Below are positions 1 to 8,653 of a stretch of DNA of 64,000 nt, piece by piece (the stretch's first letter is position 1; every line of letters begins with the position of its first letter). The notes below the pieces were generated by a model. That model had not been told where the DNA came from, did no database searches, and saw nothing but the letters and a program-made list of their open reading frames with translations. The stretch is from Roseitranquillus sp963709765 (GTDB lineage: Bacteria; Pseudomonadota; Alphaproteobacteria; Rhodobacterales; Rhodobacteraceae). A program made the translations under genes and the position numbers. The stretch is taken from contig CAVPXL010000003.1 of NCBI GenBank assembly GCA_963709765.1, forward strand, positions 186,001-250,000. The letters run 5' to 3'.

Positions 1-3000
1 CAGTTCCTCGCGGGCGTCTACCCGCTGCCCGTCGGCGACGAAGAAGCGATCGCTGAACAGCGAGAACACGCCGAGCCCGTTGCCGAAGAAGGTGAGGAAC
101 TCGGGCAGGAACCACGCGCTGCCTTCGGCGTCGATCTCGATTCCGGCGGCATCGACGTCGATCTCCTGCTGGAGCACCCGGAGTCGCTGCGTCGAGACCT
201 GTTCGCCATCCTCCGAATAGTGAAGAACCGGACGGCGCCCCGAAACGTCGAATTCCAGCCGCGCCGTGGTGGTCGGATCCTCGAACGTCACGCCGATGAC
301 AAGCGGATCGTGATCCGAAGCGGCGAAATAGTCGTCGTTGTAGAAGGCCGGATTTGTGAAGCTCTCGTCGTAGCTCAACAGGTCGGGCTCGTCGGCGTTG
401 ATGTGCCATTCGGCGACGCCGGTCACATTGTCGAGCAGCCCCTCGCTGGCGAGGCCGTAGTCGAGTGTGCCGCGCTGACCGTCGAAGACGTAGCTGTAGG
501 CATCGTCGCCGATCTCCCGCAGCGCCAGGTCGGTGTAGTCGTTCGCTGTCAGCACATCGAGCGGCGATTCCTGCGCGTAGGAGTTCAGGTCGCCCATGAT
601 CAGAACGTTTTCGACACTGCCCGCGCCGGTCGGGTCGGTTTCGAGCCATGCCGAGAGTTCGGCGGCGGCATCGGCGCGAACGCCGCTCCAGAAGCCCTGA
701 CCATCGCCCTGATCGATGTTCGGATCCGCAAGAATGCGGGCGATCTGGTCTTCGGTCAGACCCGGTGACGCGAGAAGTTCCGCCGCGTCCGGAAGACCGC
801 TGGACCCCTTGGACTTGAAATGGTTCGCCGCGACGGTGATCTGGTTGCCGTCCGCATCCTCGAAGGTCGCCGCGATGGCCGGACGGGAACGCTGCAGGTC
901 GCCCGGGTCCGACTTGCCGAGATCGGCCAACAGGTCCCGGGTCGCATCGGACGACGGCTCGTCGAAGACGAGCACGGCCGATCCGGTGACGCTGACCGCG
1001 TCGGTCTTGTAGATCAGCCCGGTCGTGATCGCATCGGTTCCGATGAAGGAGCGGCCCGGATCCACATAGGCGTAGGTGGTCGCGCCGACCTCGGTGTTCA
1101 AAGCATCGACCAGCGTCGCGATCGCGCTGCCCGGGCCGAAGCCGTTGTTCTCGAGCTCCTGAAGGGCCACGACGTCTGCGTCCAGTTCGGCCAGCGCCGC
1201 GACGATCTTGGCGGTCTGCCGCGCGAGTTCGCTGTCGGTGTCGGCGCCGCGCGGCTCGAGGTCGCCGTTCGGCCCGGTTCGCGGCCCGTTGTCGATGGTC
1301 GTGAAGTAGTTGAGCACGTTGAAGCTCGCCACCTTCAACTCACCGCCGACCTCCGGCGCGCTCTGGGGGCGGGCACCCTCGTTCGTTCCGTCGATCGTTT
1401 CGAGCGGAGAATCGACCTGGAGCCGGAACTCGCCGAAGGCGTAATCCATCACGCCGGTGATGCCGCCCGCCTCGATCTGCGCGCCGAGCCGGAGCGTGGG
1501 TCCCGAGGCGGTGATCGGATCGCCCGCCACAAGCGGCGTTCCGTCGCCGCTGTCGATGAGGGAATAGACATCGGGGTTCTGCGCGGTCGAAAAATCGTCG
1601 ATCCGCAGTCGCTCCACGGCGTTCGTCTCCAGGAGCGTCTGGATCTCGGCCTGCTGGCTCTGCGGATCGAGGATCTGCGTCGGCTGGTATTGCGCGCCCT
1701 CCGAGACGACCACCTCGCCGAAGCGATCGAGGTTGAAGTTCTCGATCACGGTCAGCGGCTCCGCGCCGTCAGCGGAAACGAGCGTGACGCGCATCCCTTC
1801 GTAGGCCTCGAAGTCGGGGCCCATGCCAAGGGTGATCACCGTCGCCGTCGGCAGCGCCAGCCCGGTATCGACGGTGACCATCTTGGACACGCTTGTCAGC
1901 TCGGTGAGGCCGTTGAACTCGGCTACGGAGGCCGTCACGCGCACTTTGTCGCCGACCGCGACGTTGGCGCCCGGGTCGAAGACATAGATGCCTTCGGATG
2001 TCGACGCGTCGGCATCGGCGTCTGCGTCCTCTTCCTGGAGGAAGTATCCCCGCACACTGGAGCCCACGGTCACGATCCCGGTGACGACGGCCTCGACCGT
2101 GACTTCCACCGGCGCGTTCCCGACAAGGAGTGGCGACGAGGCGCCCGACCCCTGGACGGCCGAGATCTTGGTGATCGAGAAATCGTCGTCGGCGACGGCC
2201 ACTTCCAGCGCGGCGACCTCGAGCCCGTCATAGGCCGGATCGGCGCTCGCCACGGCGAACGAGATCGCGCCGGCATGGGGGCTGGACTCGTCCATGTCGT
2301 CGTCGATCGCCCGCACGGTCACCGTGACTTCGTCGGTTCCGGTCAGCACCACATCGATGCTTTCGGAAAAGGCGCCGCCATTCATGCTGACTTCCGTCTG
2401 TTCGTCGGGCGACACGGTCACGGTGACCGGGTCGGCGGGGTCGGTGGACAGGCGCAGGGTGAACGTGTCGGTCGTTGCGCCGTTCTCGTCGACGGCGAGA
2501 CCATCGCCTGAGGAGGCGATGACGGAGGGCGCAATCTCTCCACCGGAAGTCCCGGTAATGCGGAAATTGTCGACGGCGAAATCCTCGTCGCCCGAATCCA
2601 CGGACACTTCAAGGATCAGGTCCAGCGTGCTGCCGGTGCCGGCGATGTCGGCGGTGAAAGTCTGAAGAACATCGCCGAGCGCGGTGCCGTCGCCCACGCC
2701 GTCCAAGTCGGTGTCCTGGCGGAAAATGCCGTTGGACGCATTGGTTGAGGAGGAAAATTCGGCGCCACGGAAGTCGAGCAGCACCTGCTCCGGTCCGCCG
2801 TCGATGCGCGCCACCAGACGGATCTTGTCGGCGGCGTCGATGTCGCCCGAGTCGTCCAGGAATTCAGCCAGATCGCCCGAGAACGAGATGTTCGAGAGAC
2901 CGTCGATATCGAGGCCGTTCCAGGAGACGGTGATCGGCAGGCTCGCGCCCTCGCCGTCCAGATCCATGCCGGTGAGGAAACTGCCGTCGGCCCCGGCATA

Positions 3001-3756
3001 TGCCTTGACGCCAAAGGGTGCCGGATCGCCGCCGAAATCGCCGCCGCCAATGCCATCGGATAGGCCGAAGAAGTCATAGCCCGAGCTGACACCCGCCTCC
3101 GAGAAGAAGGGCGTGCTGGTCACGAACCTGCTCGCGTCATCGAACGTCTCGTCCAGAACGATCGTCTCGGTCGGCTCGCCCTCGATGGTGAGATCGTCGA
3201 ACGAGATGTCTTCGTCGCCGGAATCGAGGGCGAGCGTGAGGCGGAGATCCAGAAGCGAGCCCGTTCCCGCAATCGGCGCGGAAAACCGGGACAGCACATC
3301 GCTCAGCGCGTCACCGTCACCGACACCGTCAAAGTCGGAATCGACCGCCGGCTCCTGATTGAAGATGGTTCCGTTGTCGATTCCGGCGAACTGAAGGACG
3401 GACAGCCAGTCACCTCCGTCGAGCCTTGCCTCGACAAGAACATAGTCCGCGTCGTCCCAATCCTGGTTCGTGCCGTCGTCGTCTTCGGCGAAGAGGCCGC
3501 TGAAGGAGAGGTTGGCGAAGCCTGCCACGGGAATGTCCTCGATGGTCAGGGTCTGCACGGGCGCCGCGCCGTCGCCGTCGAGATCCATCGCCGCGAACCA
3601 GGTCGTCCCTTCGATGCCTGCAATCTCGTAGAAATCTCCGACGTTGCTGCCATCGGTGCGGGTAAAGAAGTCGCCCGCTCCATCGGTGAACTCTTCGACC
3701 GAGGTGATGTAGCCATCGCGGCCGCTCTCGAAGCCTTCTCTATGGATAATTGTCAT
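1..3756 (-). CDS. ExeM/NucH-type extracellular endonuclease (C-terminus cut by window edge)
   Basis: The minus strand is open from an ATG at 3756 to the first base, giving 1252 residues with no stop, so the C-terminus lies outside the window. Two related acidic beta-rich units of about 175 residues come first (about 10-165 and 175-355), each holding a MDLDG(D/E)GA-type segment and a LSFSG/ISFSG segment. A Calx-beta-like stretch and an OB-fold-like part (about 480-800) follow. The C-terminal third is an endonuclease/exonuclease/phosphatase domain: SFNVLNYF near 810, ALQELENN near 868, NHFKSKG, MGDLNSY near 1055 and SDHDPLV near 1150 are its metal and catalytic motifs. The family degrades extracellular DNA. 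No signal peptide is visible at the start, so secretion by a C-terminal type I signal, now outside the window, is inferred. Confidence 0.88.
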   Translation of the reverse strand, partial: MTIIHREGFESGRDGYITSVEEFTDGAGDFFTRTDGSNVGDFYEIAGIEGTTWFAAMDLDGDGAAPVQTLTIEDIPVAGFANLSFSGLFAEDDDGTNQDWDDADYVLVEARLDGGDWLSVLQFAGIDNGTIFNQEPAVDSDFDGVGDGDALSDVLSRFSAPIAGTGSLLDLRLTLALDSGDEDISFDDLTIEGEPTETIVLDETFDDASRFVTSTPFFSEAGVSSGYDFFGLSDGIGGGDFGGDPAPFGVKAYAGADGSFLTGMDLDGEGASLPITVSWNGLDIDGLSNISFSGDLAEFLDDSGDIDAADKIRLVARIDGGPEQVLLDFRGAEFSSSTNASNGIFRQDTDLDGVGDGTALGDVLQTFTADIAGTGSTLDLILEVSVDSGDEDFAVDNFRITGTSGGEIAPSVIASSGDGLAVDENGATTDTFTLRLSTDPADPVTVTVSPDEQTEVSMNGGAFSESIDVVLTGTDEVTVTVRAIDDDMDESSPHAGAISFAVASADPAYDGLEVAALEVAVADDDFSITKISAVQGSGASSPLLVGNAPVEVTVEAVVTGIVTVGSSVRGYFLQEEDADADADASTSEGIYVFDPGANVAVGDKVRVTASVAEFNGLTELTSVSKMVTVDTGLALPTATVITLGMGPDFEAYEGMRVTLVSADGAEPLTVIENFNLDRFGEVVVSEGAQYQPTQILDPQSQQAEIQTLLETNAVERLRIDDFSTAQNPDVYSLIDSGDGTPLVAGDPITASGPTLRLGAQIEAGGITGVMDYAFGEFRLQVDSPLETIDGTNEGARPQSAPEVGGELKVASFNVLNYFTTIDNGPRTGPNGDLEPRGADTDSELARQTAKIVAALAELDADVVALQELENNGFGPGSAIATLVDALNTEVGATTYAYVDPGRSFIGTDAITTGLIYKTDAVSVTGSAVLVFDEPSSDATRDLLADLGKSDPGDLQRSRPAIAATFEDADGNQITVAANHFKSKGSSGLPDAAELLASPGLTEDQIARILADPNIDQGDGQGFWSGVRADAAAELSAWLETDPTGAGSVENVLIMGDLNSYAQESPLDVLTANDYTDLALREIGDDAYSYVFDGQRGTLDYGLASEGLLDNVTGVAEWHINADEPDLLSYDESFTNPAFYNDDYFAASDHDPLVIGVTFEDPTTTARLEFDVSGRRPVLHYSEDGEQVSTQRLRVLQQEIDVDAAGIEIDAEGSAWFLPEFLTFFGNGLGVFSLFSDRFFVADGQRVDAREEL

Positions 3757-3852
3757 GGTTTTCCCCTGATGGTCCGGCTTCGCCGCGCGGCCGTTGCTTA
3801 TGGTTAATGATCTTCAACTTTGCGGCGGGCAAATCCAGTCTTTCCGGCTTCT

Positions 3853-3873
3853 GCCGAAGCGGCAGCCTTCGGC
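3853..3873. other. perfect 7-bp hairpin in leader upstream of ABC transporter
   Basis: GCCGAAG (3853-3859) and CTTCGGC (3867-3873) are exact reverse complements around a 7-base loop. The hairpin lies 52 bases before the ATP-binding protein start, in the 169-bp space between two divergent genes that must hold both promoters. No T-run follows, so it is not a classical terminator. It could be an mRNA leader structure or an operator; function unknown. Confidence 0.35.
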
Positions 3874-3925
3874 GGCCACGATGACGTGGCTTCCTTCCCG
3901 TTCGTCGGGCGCCTATGGGAGAGCG

Positions 3926-4861
3926 ATGAGCACAATCATCCGCATCGAGAACCTGTCGAAGATCTATGACGGCGGCTTTCAGGCGCTGAAGGACGTCGAC
4001 CTGGAGATCCGCGAGGGCGAGATCCTGGCGCTCCTCGGGCCCAACGGCGCGGGAAAGACGACGCTGATCTCCACCGTCTGCGGCATCACGACGCCGACCG
4101 GCGGACGGGTCACCGTGGGCGGCCACGACGTCATCAAGGATTACCGCAAGGCGCGACGGCTGATCGGCCTCGTGCCGCAGGAGATCAACCTCGAGCCGTT
4201 CGAAAAGGTGATGAGCAACGTGCGGTTCAGCCGCGGGCTCTTTGGCCATGGCCCCGACGACGCGCATGTGGAGAAGACCCTTCGGCAGCTCTCGCTCTGG
4301 GACAAAAGGGATTCCAAGATCGTGGCGCTGTCGGGCGGAATGAAACGACGTGTGCTTATCGCCAAGGCGCTTGCGCACGAGCCGCGGGTCCTGTTTCTCG
4401 ACGAGCCGACGGCCGGCGTCGATGTCGAGCTGCGCCGCGACATGTGGGAGACGGTGCGCGCGCTCAAGGCCGCCGGTGTGACGATCATCCTGACCACTCA
4501 CTACATCGAGGAAGCGGAAGCCATCGCCGACCGTATCGGCATCATCAACAAGGGTGAGATCCAGCTTGTCGAGGCGACCGCGGACCTGATGAACCGGATG
4601 GGGCAGAAGGAGATGCGAATCGATCTGGCCGAGCCGGTGACGGAGATTCCGGAGCGGCTCTCGAAATATGCGCTTCGCGTCGAGGAGAAGGGCCAGTCGC
4701 TCGTCTATACCTACGATACGGCCGGCGAGCGCACGGGAATCGCGCGCCTCTTCGCCGATCTCACCGCGTCCGGCCTGACGCTGCGCGACGTGCAGACCCG
4801 GCAAAGCTCGCTGGAGGAGATCTTCGTGGGGCTCGTCCATGAGGAAGGAGCGGCGCCATGA
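3926..4861 (+). CDS. ABC-2 type transporter ATP-binding protein (YadG-like)
   Basis: This 311-residue ATPase would power an export-type ABC complex at the inner membrane. Walker A is GPNGAGKTT at 38-46, the signature LSGGM is at 135-139, and Walker B VLFLDE is at 155-160 followed by PTAGVD. A C-terminal extension of about 90 residues after the nucleotide-binding domain is typical of the YadG/NatA-like group. The frame is open further upstream to 3794, but ATG 3926 with a GGGAGAG ribosome site gives the normal family length. Its stop overlaps the permease start (ATGA), so the two are one operon. Substrate cannot be read from sequence; the neighbouring large secreted nuclease is transcribed the other way. 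Confidence 0.9.
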   Translation: MSTIIRIENLSKIYDGGFQALKDVDLEIREGEILALLGPNGAGKTTLISTVCGITTPTGGRVTVGGHDVIKDYRKARRLIGLVPQEINLEPFEKVMSNVRFSRGLFGHGPDDAHVEKTLRQLSLWDKRDSKIVALSGGMKRRVLIAKALAHEPRVLFLDEPTAGVDVELRRDMWETVRALKAAGVTIILTTHYIEEAEAIADRIGIINKGEIQLVEATADLMNRMGQKEMRIDLAEPVTEIPERLSKYALRVEEKGQSLVYTYDTAGERTGIARLFADLTASGLTLRDVQTRQSSLEEIFVGLVHEEGAAP

Positions 4862-5619
4862 ACTTTCAGGCGATCAAGGCGATCTACGTCTTCGAGATGA
4901 CCCGCTTCTTCCGGACGATCCTGCAATCCGTGGTGTCACCCGTCCTGTCCACGTCGCTTTACTTCGTCGTGTTCGGCGCCGCCATCGGCAGCCGGATCGA
5001 CCAGGTCGAAGGCGTGCCCTACGGCGCCTTCATCGTTCCGGGTCTGATCATGCTGACGGTTCTCACGCAGTCGGTGAGCAACGCGGCCTTCGGCATCTAT
5101 TTTCCGAAATTCATCGGCACGATCTACGAGCTGCTCTCCGCGCCGGTCAGCTTTCTCGAGATCGTGATCGGCTATGTCGGCGCGGCGGCCACCAAGAGCC
5201 TCACGATCGGCCTGATCATCCTCGTGACCGCGTTCTTCTTCGTCGATCTGAAGATCCAGCACCCGTTCTGGATGCTCAGCTTCCTTGTGCTGACCTGTTT
5301 CAGCTTCGCGATGCTGGGTTTCATCATCGGAATATGGGCGCGCAACTTCGAACAGTTGCAGCTGGTGCCGCTGCTGGTCATCACGCCGCTCGTCTTCCTC
5401 GGAGGGTCGTTCTACTCGATCTCCATGCTGCCGTCGTTCTGGCAGAAGGTGACGCTCTTCAACCCGGTGGTCTACCTGATCTCGGGGTTCCGGTGGGCGT
5501 TCTTCGGACAGGCCGATGTTTCGCTGGCGCTGTCGCTCGGGGCGATCCTCGTGTTCATGGCGGCATGCCTCGCGGCGATCTGGTGGATCTTCCGGACGGG
5601 CTGGCGGATCAGGAGCTGA
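4858..5619 (+). CDS. ABC-2 type transporter permease (YadH-like)
   Basis: A 253-residue membrane protein with about six hydrophobic segments and the ABC-2 permease layout: an N-terminal cytoplasmic helix (IKAIYVFEMTRFFR), then PGLIMLTVLTQS and a late GGSFYSISMLP segment before the last helix. Length and pairing match the YadG/YadH exporters. It starts inside the stop of the ATPase gene (4-base overlap), implying coupled translation and a stable complex. Two copies would form the pore with two ATPase subunits. The exported compound is unknown. Confidence 0.9.
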   Translation: MNFQAIKAIYVFEMTRFFRTILQSVVSPVLSTSLYFVVFGAAIGSRIDQVEGVPYGAFIVPGLIMLTVLTQSVSNAAFGIYFPKFIGTIYELLSAPVSFLEIVIGYVGAAATKSLTIGLIILVTAFFFVDLKIQHPFWMLSFLVLTCFSFAMLGFIIGIWARNFEQLQLVPLLVITPLVFLGGSFYSISMLPSFWQKVTLFNPVVYLISGFRWAFFGQADVSLALSLGAILVFMAACLAAIWWIFRTGWRIRS

Positions 5620-5666
5620 CGGCTATCTCCTTGTTGCCCCCGGGCCTGCATTCTATCTCTCTGGGC

Positions 5667-6464
5667 ATGTGGCATTACATTCCCTTCGTCCGGCGCGGGC
5701 CCGTGGTCTCGGTACTTCGGCTCAACGGCATGATTTCGGCCGGGCGCGGACCGACCCTCAACGACGCGGCCCTCGCGCCGCTGATCGAGAGGGCGTTCCG
5801 CCGCGCCCGCCCGCGCGCGGTGGCGCTCGTGGTCAACTCGCCCGGCGGCTCTCCGGCGCAATCGTCGCTGATCGCCGCGCGAATACGCCGGCTCTCCGAA
5901 GAGCGAGGGGTGCCGGTCTTTGCCTTCGTCGAGGATGTCGCGGCGTCCGGGGGCTACTGGCTCGCGGCGGCGGCCGACGAGATCTGGGCCGACGAGAACT
6001 CCCTCATCGGCTCCATAGGCGTGATTTCCGCGGGGTTCGGTTTCCAGGAGTTCATCGCGCGCCACGGCATCGAACGACGGGTTCACACCGCAGGGCAATC
6101 CAAGTCCATGCTCGATCCGTTCCGCTCCGAACAGGAGGATGACGTTGCCCGATTGCGCGCAATCCAGGACCAGGTCCACGAAGGGTTCATCGCCCATGTC
6201 CGCAAGCGGCGCGGGGCGAAACTGACCCAGAGTGACACGCTCTTCACCGGTGATGTCTGGGTCGGCAGGACGGCGGTTGATCTCGGCCTCGCGGACGGGA
6301 TCGGTCATCTGGTTCCCAAGATGAAGGAGCGCTTCGGCAGGGATGTCCGCTTCGTACCCTACGAGCGCCGCCGCGCGATCTTCGGCCAGCTCGGCATGCG
6401 CCTGACCGACGGGTTGATCTCGGCCCTTGAAGAGCGGTTCGGTTTTGCGCGGTTCGGGCTCTGA
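5667..6464 (+). CDS. S49 family serine protease, SppA-like
   Basis: This 265-residue protein matches the single-domain SppA/SohB signal-peptide peptidases, which cut membrane-released signal peptides. Ser94 in VAASGGYW is the expected nucleophile and Lys146 in TAGQSK the general base; their spacing of 52 equals that of the Ser-Lys dyad in bacterial SppA. NSPGGS at 57-62 is the family's oxyanion-region motif. ATG 5667 was chosen because the frame upstream overlaps the permease and carries no family sequence. There is no obvious N-terminal membrane helix, unlike many SppA proteins, so it may be peripheral or cytoplasmic. It lies 47 bases after the ABC permease and 2 bases before the next small gene. 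Confidence 0.87.
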   Translation: MWHYIPFVRRGPVVSVLRLNGMISAGRGPTLNDAALAPLIERAFRRARPRAVALVVNSPGGSPAQSSLIAARIRRLSEERGVPVFAFVEDVAASGGYWLAAAADEIWADENSLIGSIGVISAGFGFQEFIARHGIERRVHTAGQSKSMLDPFRSEQEDDVARLRAIQDQVHEGFIAHVRKRRGAKLTQSDTLFTGDVWVGRTAVDLGLADGIGHLVPKMKERFGRDVRFVPYERRRAIFGQLGMRLTDGLISALEERFGFARFGL

Positions 6465-6466
6465 GC

Positions 6467-6637
6467 ATGGTCAAGATCGTCACCCTCTTCCTGATCGGGA
6501 TGCTTGTCCTCGCGATGTTCGGACGGCTGCGTCTGCCGGGCGCCGACAAGATGCGCGACAAGCTTGCGAGCCACCGGTGCAAGTCGTGTGGCCGGTTCCG
6601 CATCGGCAGCGGCCCCTGTCCGTGCGGGCGCAGCTGA
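6467..6637 (+). CDS. small membrane-anchored zinc-ribbon protein, function unknown
   Basis: A 56-residue product with one N-terminal membrane helix (KIVTLFLIGMLVLAMFG) and a basic cytoplasmic tail ending in CKSC...CPC, a four-cysteine arrangement that can hold zinc. It sits 2 bases after the SppA-like gene and 1 base before the exchanger start, so it is very probably translated in the same operon. The membrane helix plus cysteine knuckle argue for a real gene rather than chance reading. No function is recognised. Confidence 0.7.
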   Translation: MVKIVTLFLIGMLVLAMFGRLRLPGADKMRDKLASHRCKSCGRFRIGSGPCPCGRS

Positions 6638-6638
6638 C

Positions 6639-7583
6639 ATGGCGTTTCTCTATGCGGGCTTCGGCCTTCTGATCCTGCTGCTTGCCGGCGATGCGCTGGT
6701 CCGGGGTGCCGTCAACATGAGCCTGCGGCTCGGTGTGCCGGCGCTGTTCGTCTCCCTGACGGTCGTCGCGTTCGGCACGTCGGCGCCCGAGCTGCTGATT
6801 TCGGTCGGCGCGGTCCTCGACGGCGTGCCCGGACTCGCGCTCGGCAACGTCGTGGGCTCGAACACGGCCAACATCCTGCTGGTGCTCGGCGTGCCGGCCC
6901 TCATCTCGAGACTTCACACCAGCGAGCACGACACCAGGCGCGATTTCTGGCTGATGCTCGGCGCCTCGTGCCTTTTCGTCGCGCTGGCCTTCACGGGTCC
7001 GCTCATGTGGGTGCACGGGATCATCCTGCTGGCGACGCTCGCGGCGATTCTCGGCGGACAGTTCGTCGAGGCTCGCGCGCACCGGCGGGCCAATGGGCGG
7101 CAGACGCTCGACGTGGAAGGGGCGGACCCGAATCTGCGCTGGTGGAAGATCCTGACCTTTCTCGCGCTTGGCCTGATCGGCCTGCCGCTGGGCGCCGACA
7201 TCCTGATCGATGCCGCGCGCGAGATCGCCACCCGCTACGGCGTCAGCGAGACCGCCATCGGCCTGACTCTCGTGGCGCTCGGGACGTCGTTGCCCGAACT
7301 CGCGACCACAGTCATGGCGGCGATCCGGCGGCAGGCCGACATCGCGCTCGGCAACGTGATCGGCTCGAACATGTTCAACCTGCTCGCCATCATCGGGATC
7401 ACGTCCTTTGTCGGGCCTATCCCCGTCGACCGGACATTCCTTGTCTTCGACCTCTGGGTCATGCTGGGGGCCTCGATCCTGATCGCGCCGTTCGTCCTTC
7501 TGAAGGCGCGGGATCTGACGCGGCGGTGGGGGTTGTTGCTGACCGGCCTCTATCTTGTCTACGTGACAATTGTCGTGATGTGA
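6639..7583 (+). CDS. calcium/sodium antiporter (CaCA family, YrbG-like)
   Basis: A 314-residue inner-membrane exchanger with the two inverted alpha repeats of the CaCA superfamily: FGTSAPELL with GNVVGSN in the first half and LGTSLPELA with GNVIGSN in the second. Both repeats keep the acidic Glu of the ion-binding site. About ten hydrophobic helices are visible, separated by a hydrophilic loop near residues 145-165. ATG 6639 starts one base after the preceding stop. The family exchanges Ca2+ or Na+ (or K+) across the cytoplasmic membrane; exact ions cannot be told from sequence. Confidence 0.92.
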   Translation: MAFLYAGFGLLILLLAGDALVRGAVNMSLRLGVPALFVSLTVVAFGTSAPELLISVGAVLDGVPGLALGNVVGSNTANILLVLGVPALISRLHTSEHDTRRDFWLMLGASCLFVALAFTGPLMWVHGIILLATLAAILGGQFVEARAHRRANGRQTLDVEGADPNLRWWKILTFLALGLIGLPLGADILIDAAREIATRYGVSETAIGLTLVALGTSLPELATTVMAAIRRQADIALGNVIGSNMFNLLAIIGITSFVGPIPVDRTFLVFDLWVMLGASILIAPFVLLKARDLTRRWGLLLTGLYLVYVTIVVM

Positions 7584-8362
7584 TGGGCGGGGCGCTCGTA
7601 ACCGGCGCGGCCAGCCGGCTGGGGCGCGCGATGGCGATCTTCCTCGCCGAGCAGGGCCATCCGGTCGTCGTCCACTACAATGGGTCCGAGGACGAAGCCC
7701 GCGCAACGGTGGCGCAGATCCGCGCCGCCGGCGGGCAGGCCGAAATGATTCAGGCGGACCTGCTGGACGAAGCGGCGGCACTGGCGCTCTTTCCCGAGGC
7801 CGGCGAGGTACTGGGTGCGCCGCCGACCATCCTCGTCAACAACGCGTCGATCTTCGAGTACGACGACATCGACACGGCGACCCGCGAGAGCTGGGACCGG
7901 CATTTCGCCTCCAATCTGCGGGCGCCCTTCGTTCTGACGCAGGCACTTGCCGCGTCCGCGCCCGAGCCCGATCGCGATGCGGCTGGCGAGCCGCTGGCCC
8001 GCGCGCTCATCGTCAACATGATCGATCAGCGGGTCCGCAAGCTGACGCCCAAGTTCATGACCTATACGCTGGCCAAATCCGCGCTCTGGACGCTGACACG
8101 GACTTCGGCCCAGGCTCTCGCTCCGCGTGTACGTGTGAACGCCATCGGTCCGGGGCCGACACTGCGCGGCGCGCGGCAATCCGAGGCTCATTTCGCGCAG
8201 CAGAGGAGTTCGACCATCCTTCACCGAGGCGCCAACCCCGCCGACGTCACGGCCGCGCTGGGGTACTTCCTCGGCGCGCCCGGAGTGACCGGTCAGCTCC
8301 TTTGCGTGGACGGCGGGCAGCATCTCGGCTGGCAGACGCCGGACGTCGGCGGACCCGAATAA
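7583..8362 (+). CDS. SDR oxidoreductase of pteridine reductase/FolM type
   Basis: A 259-residue short-chain dehydrogenase. Instead of the usual TGxxxGxG, the nucleotide-binding loop is TGAASRLG (7-14), the TGX3RXG form that marks pteridine reductases such as PTR1 and FolM. Asp148, Tyr161 and Lys165 have the same spacing (13 and 4) as the Asp-Tyr-Lys catalytic set of Leishmania PTR1, so NADPH-dependent reduction of a dihydropterin or dihydrofolate is the best guess. NNAS (86-89) is the normal SDR motif. The start overlaps the exchanger stop (TGATG). moaD and moaE lie downstream beyond uvrC and pgsA, so a pterin theme is plausible. The exact substrate is inference. Confidence 0.82.
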   Translation: MGGALVTGAASRLGRAMAIFLAEQGHPVVVHYNGSEDEARATVAQIRAAGGQAEMIQADLLDEAAALALFPEAGEVLGAPPTILVNNASIFEYDDIDTATRESWDRHFASNLRAPFVLTQALAASAPEPDRDAAGEPLARALIVNMIDQRVRKLTPKFMTYTLAKSALWTLTRTSAQALAPRVRVNAIGPGPTLRGARQSEAHFAQQRSSTILHRGANPADVTAALGYFLGAPGVTGQLLCVDGGQHLGWQTPDVGGPE

Positions 8363-8653
8363 CTTTGGGTGTCACGGAAATTGTCCCAAGAGACACCTTG
8401 TCCCCCCTAACCGTCATAAGTCGTTGGCGAATATTCCAGAAATCGCGGTTTGGTGGAATTATTTCTTTTGTTTTCAACAAAGTGAAAATATGCCTAATTT
8501 TTCATCAAGAGAGGCGGGGGCTTAAGATTCAAGGCGATCGTGCGGCTCCCCCGGATTTATCCGCACACTTGTCCACAGGTTCGGTGGAAAGCTTTTCTCT
8601 TGCACAGACCTTGTTTAAGGCGCAGGCGACCAAGGAATCGGATCGTGTCGAAC
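8363..8653. promoter_or_regulatory. AT-rich uvrC upstream region with two DnaA-box-like 9-mers
   Basis: This 291-bp gap is the clearest AT-rich stretch in the window (about 8440-8530). It holds TTTTCA/TGAAAA as a 6-bp inverted repeat near 8472-8489 and GGTGTC/GACACC at 8368-8373 and 8392-8397. Two same-strand 9-mers, TTATCCGCA (8557-8565) and TTGTCCACA (8569-8577), each differ by one base from the DnaA box TTATCCACA. GANTC sites, targets of the CcrM methylase in alphaproteobacteria, occur at 8526 and 8637. It most likely carries the uvrC promoter; binding by DnaA is speculation. Confidence 0.4.

Noticed and set aside
820..2511. Long plus-strand open frame within the nuclease region
   Set aside because: The minus strand encodes clear nuclease motifs here; the plus frame is an Arg/Asp/Val-rich shadow.
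8363..8653. Replication origin at the AT-rich DnaA-box-like region
   Set aside because: Only two imperfect boxes, and none of the usual origin neighbours such as dnaA, parAB, gidA, hemE or rpsT is present.
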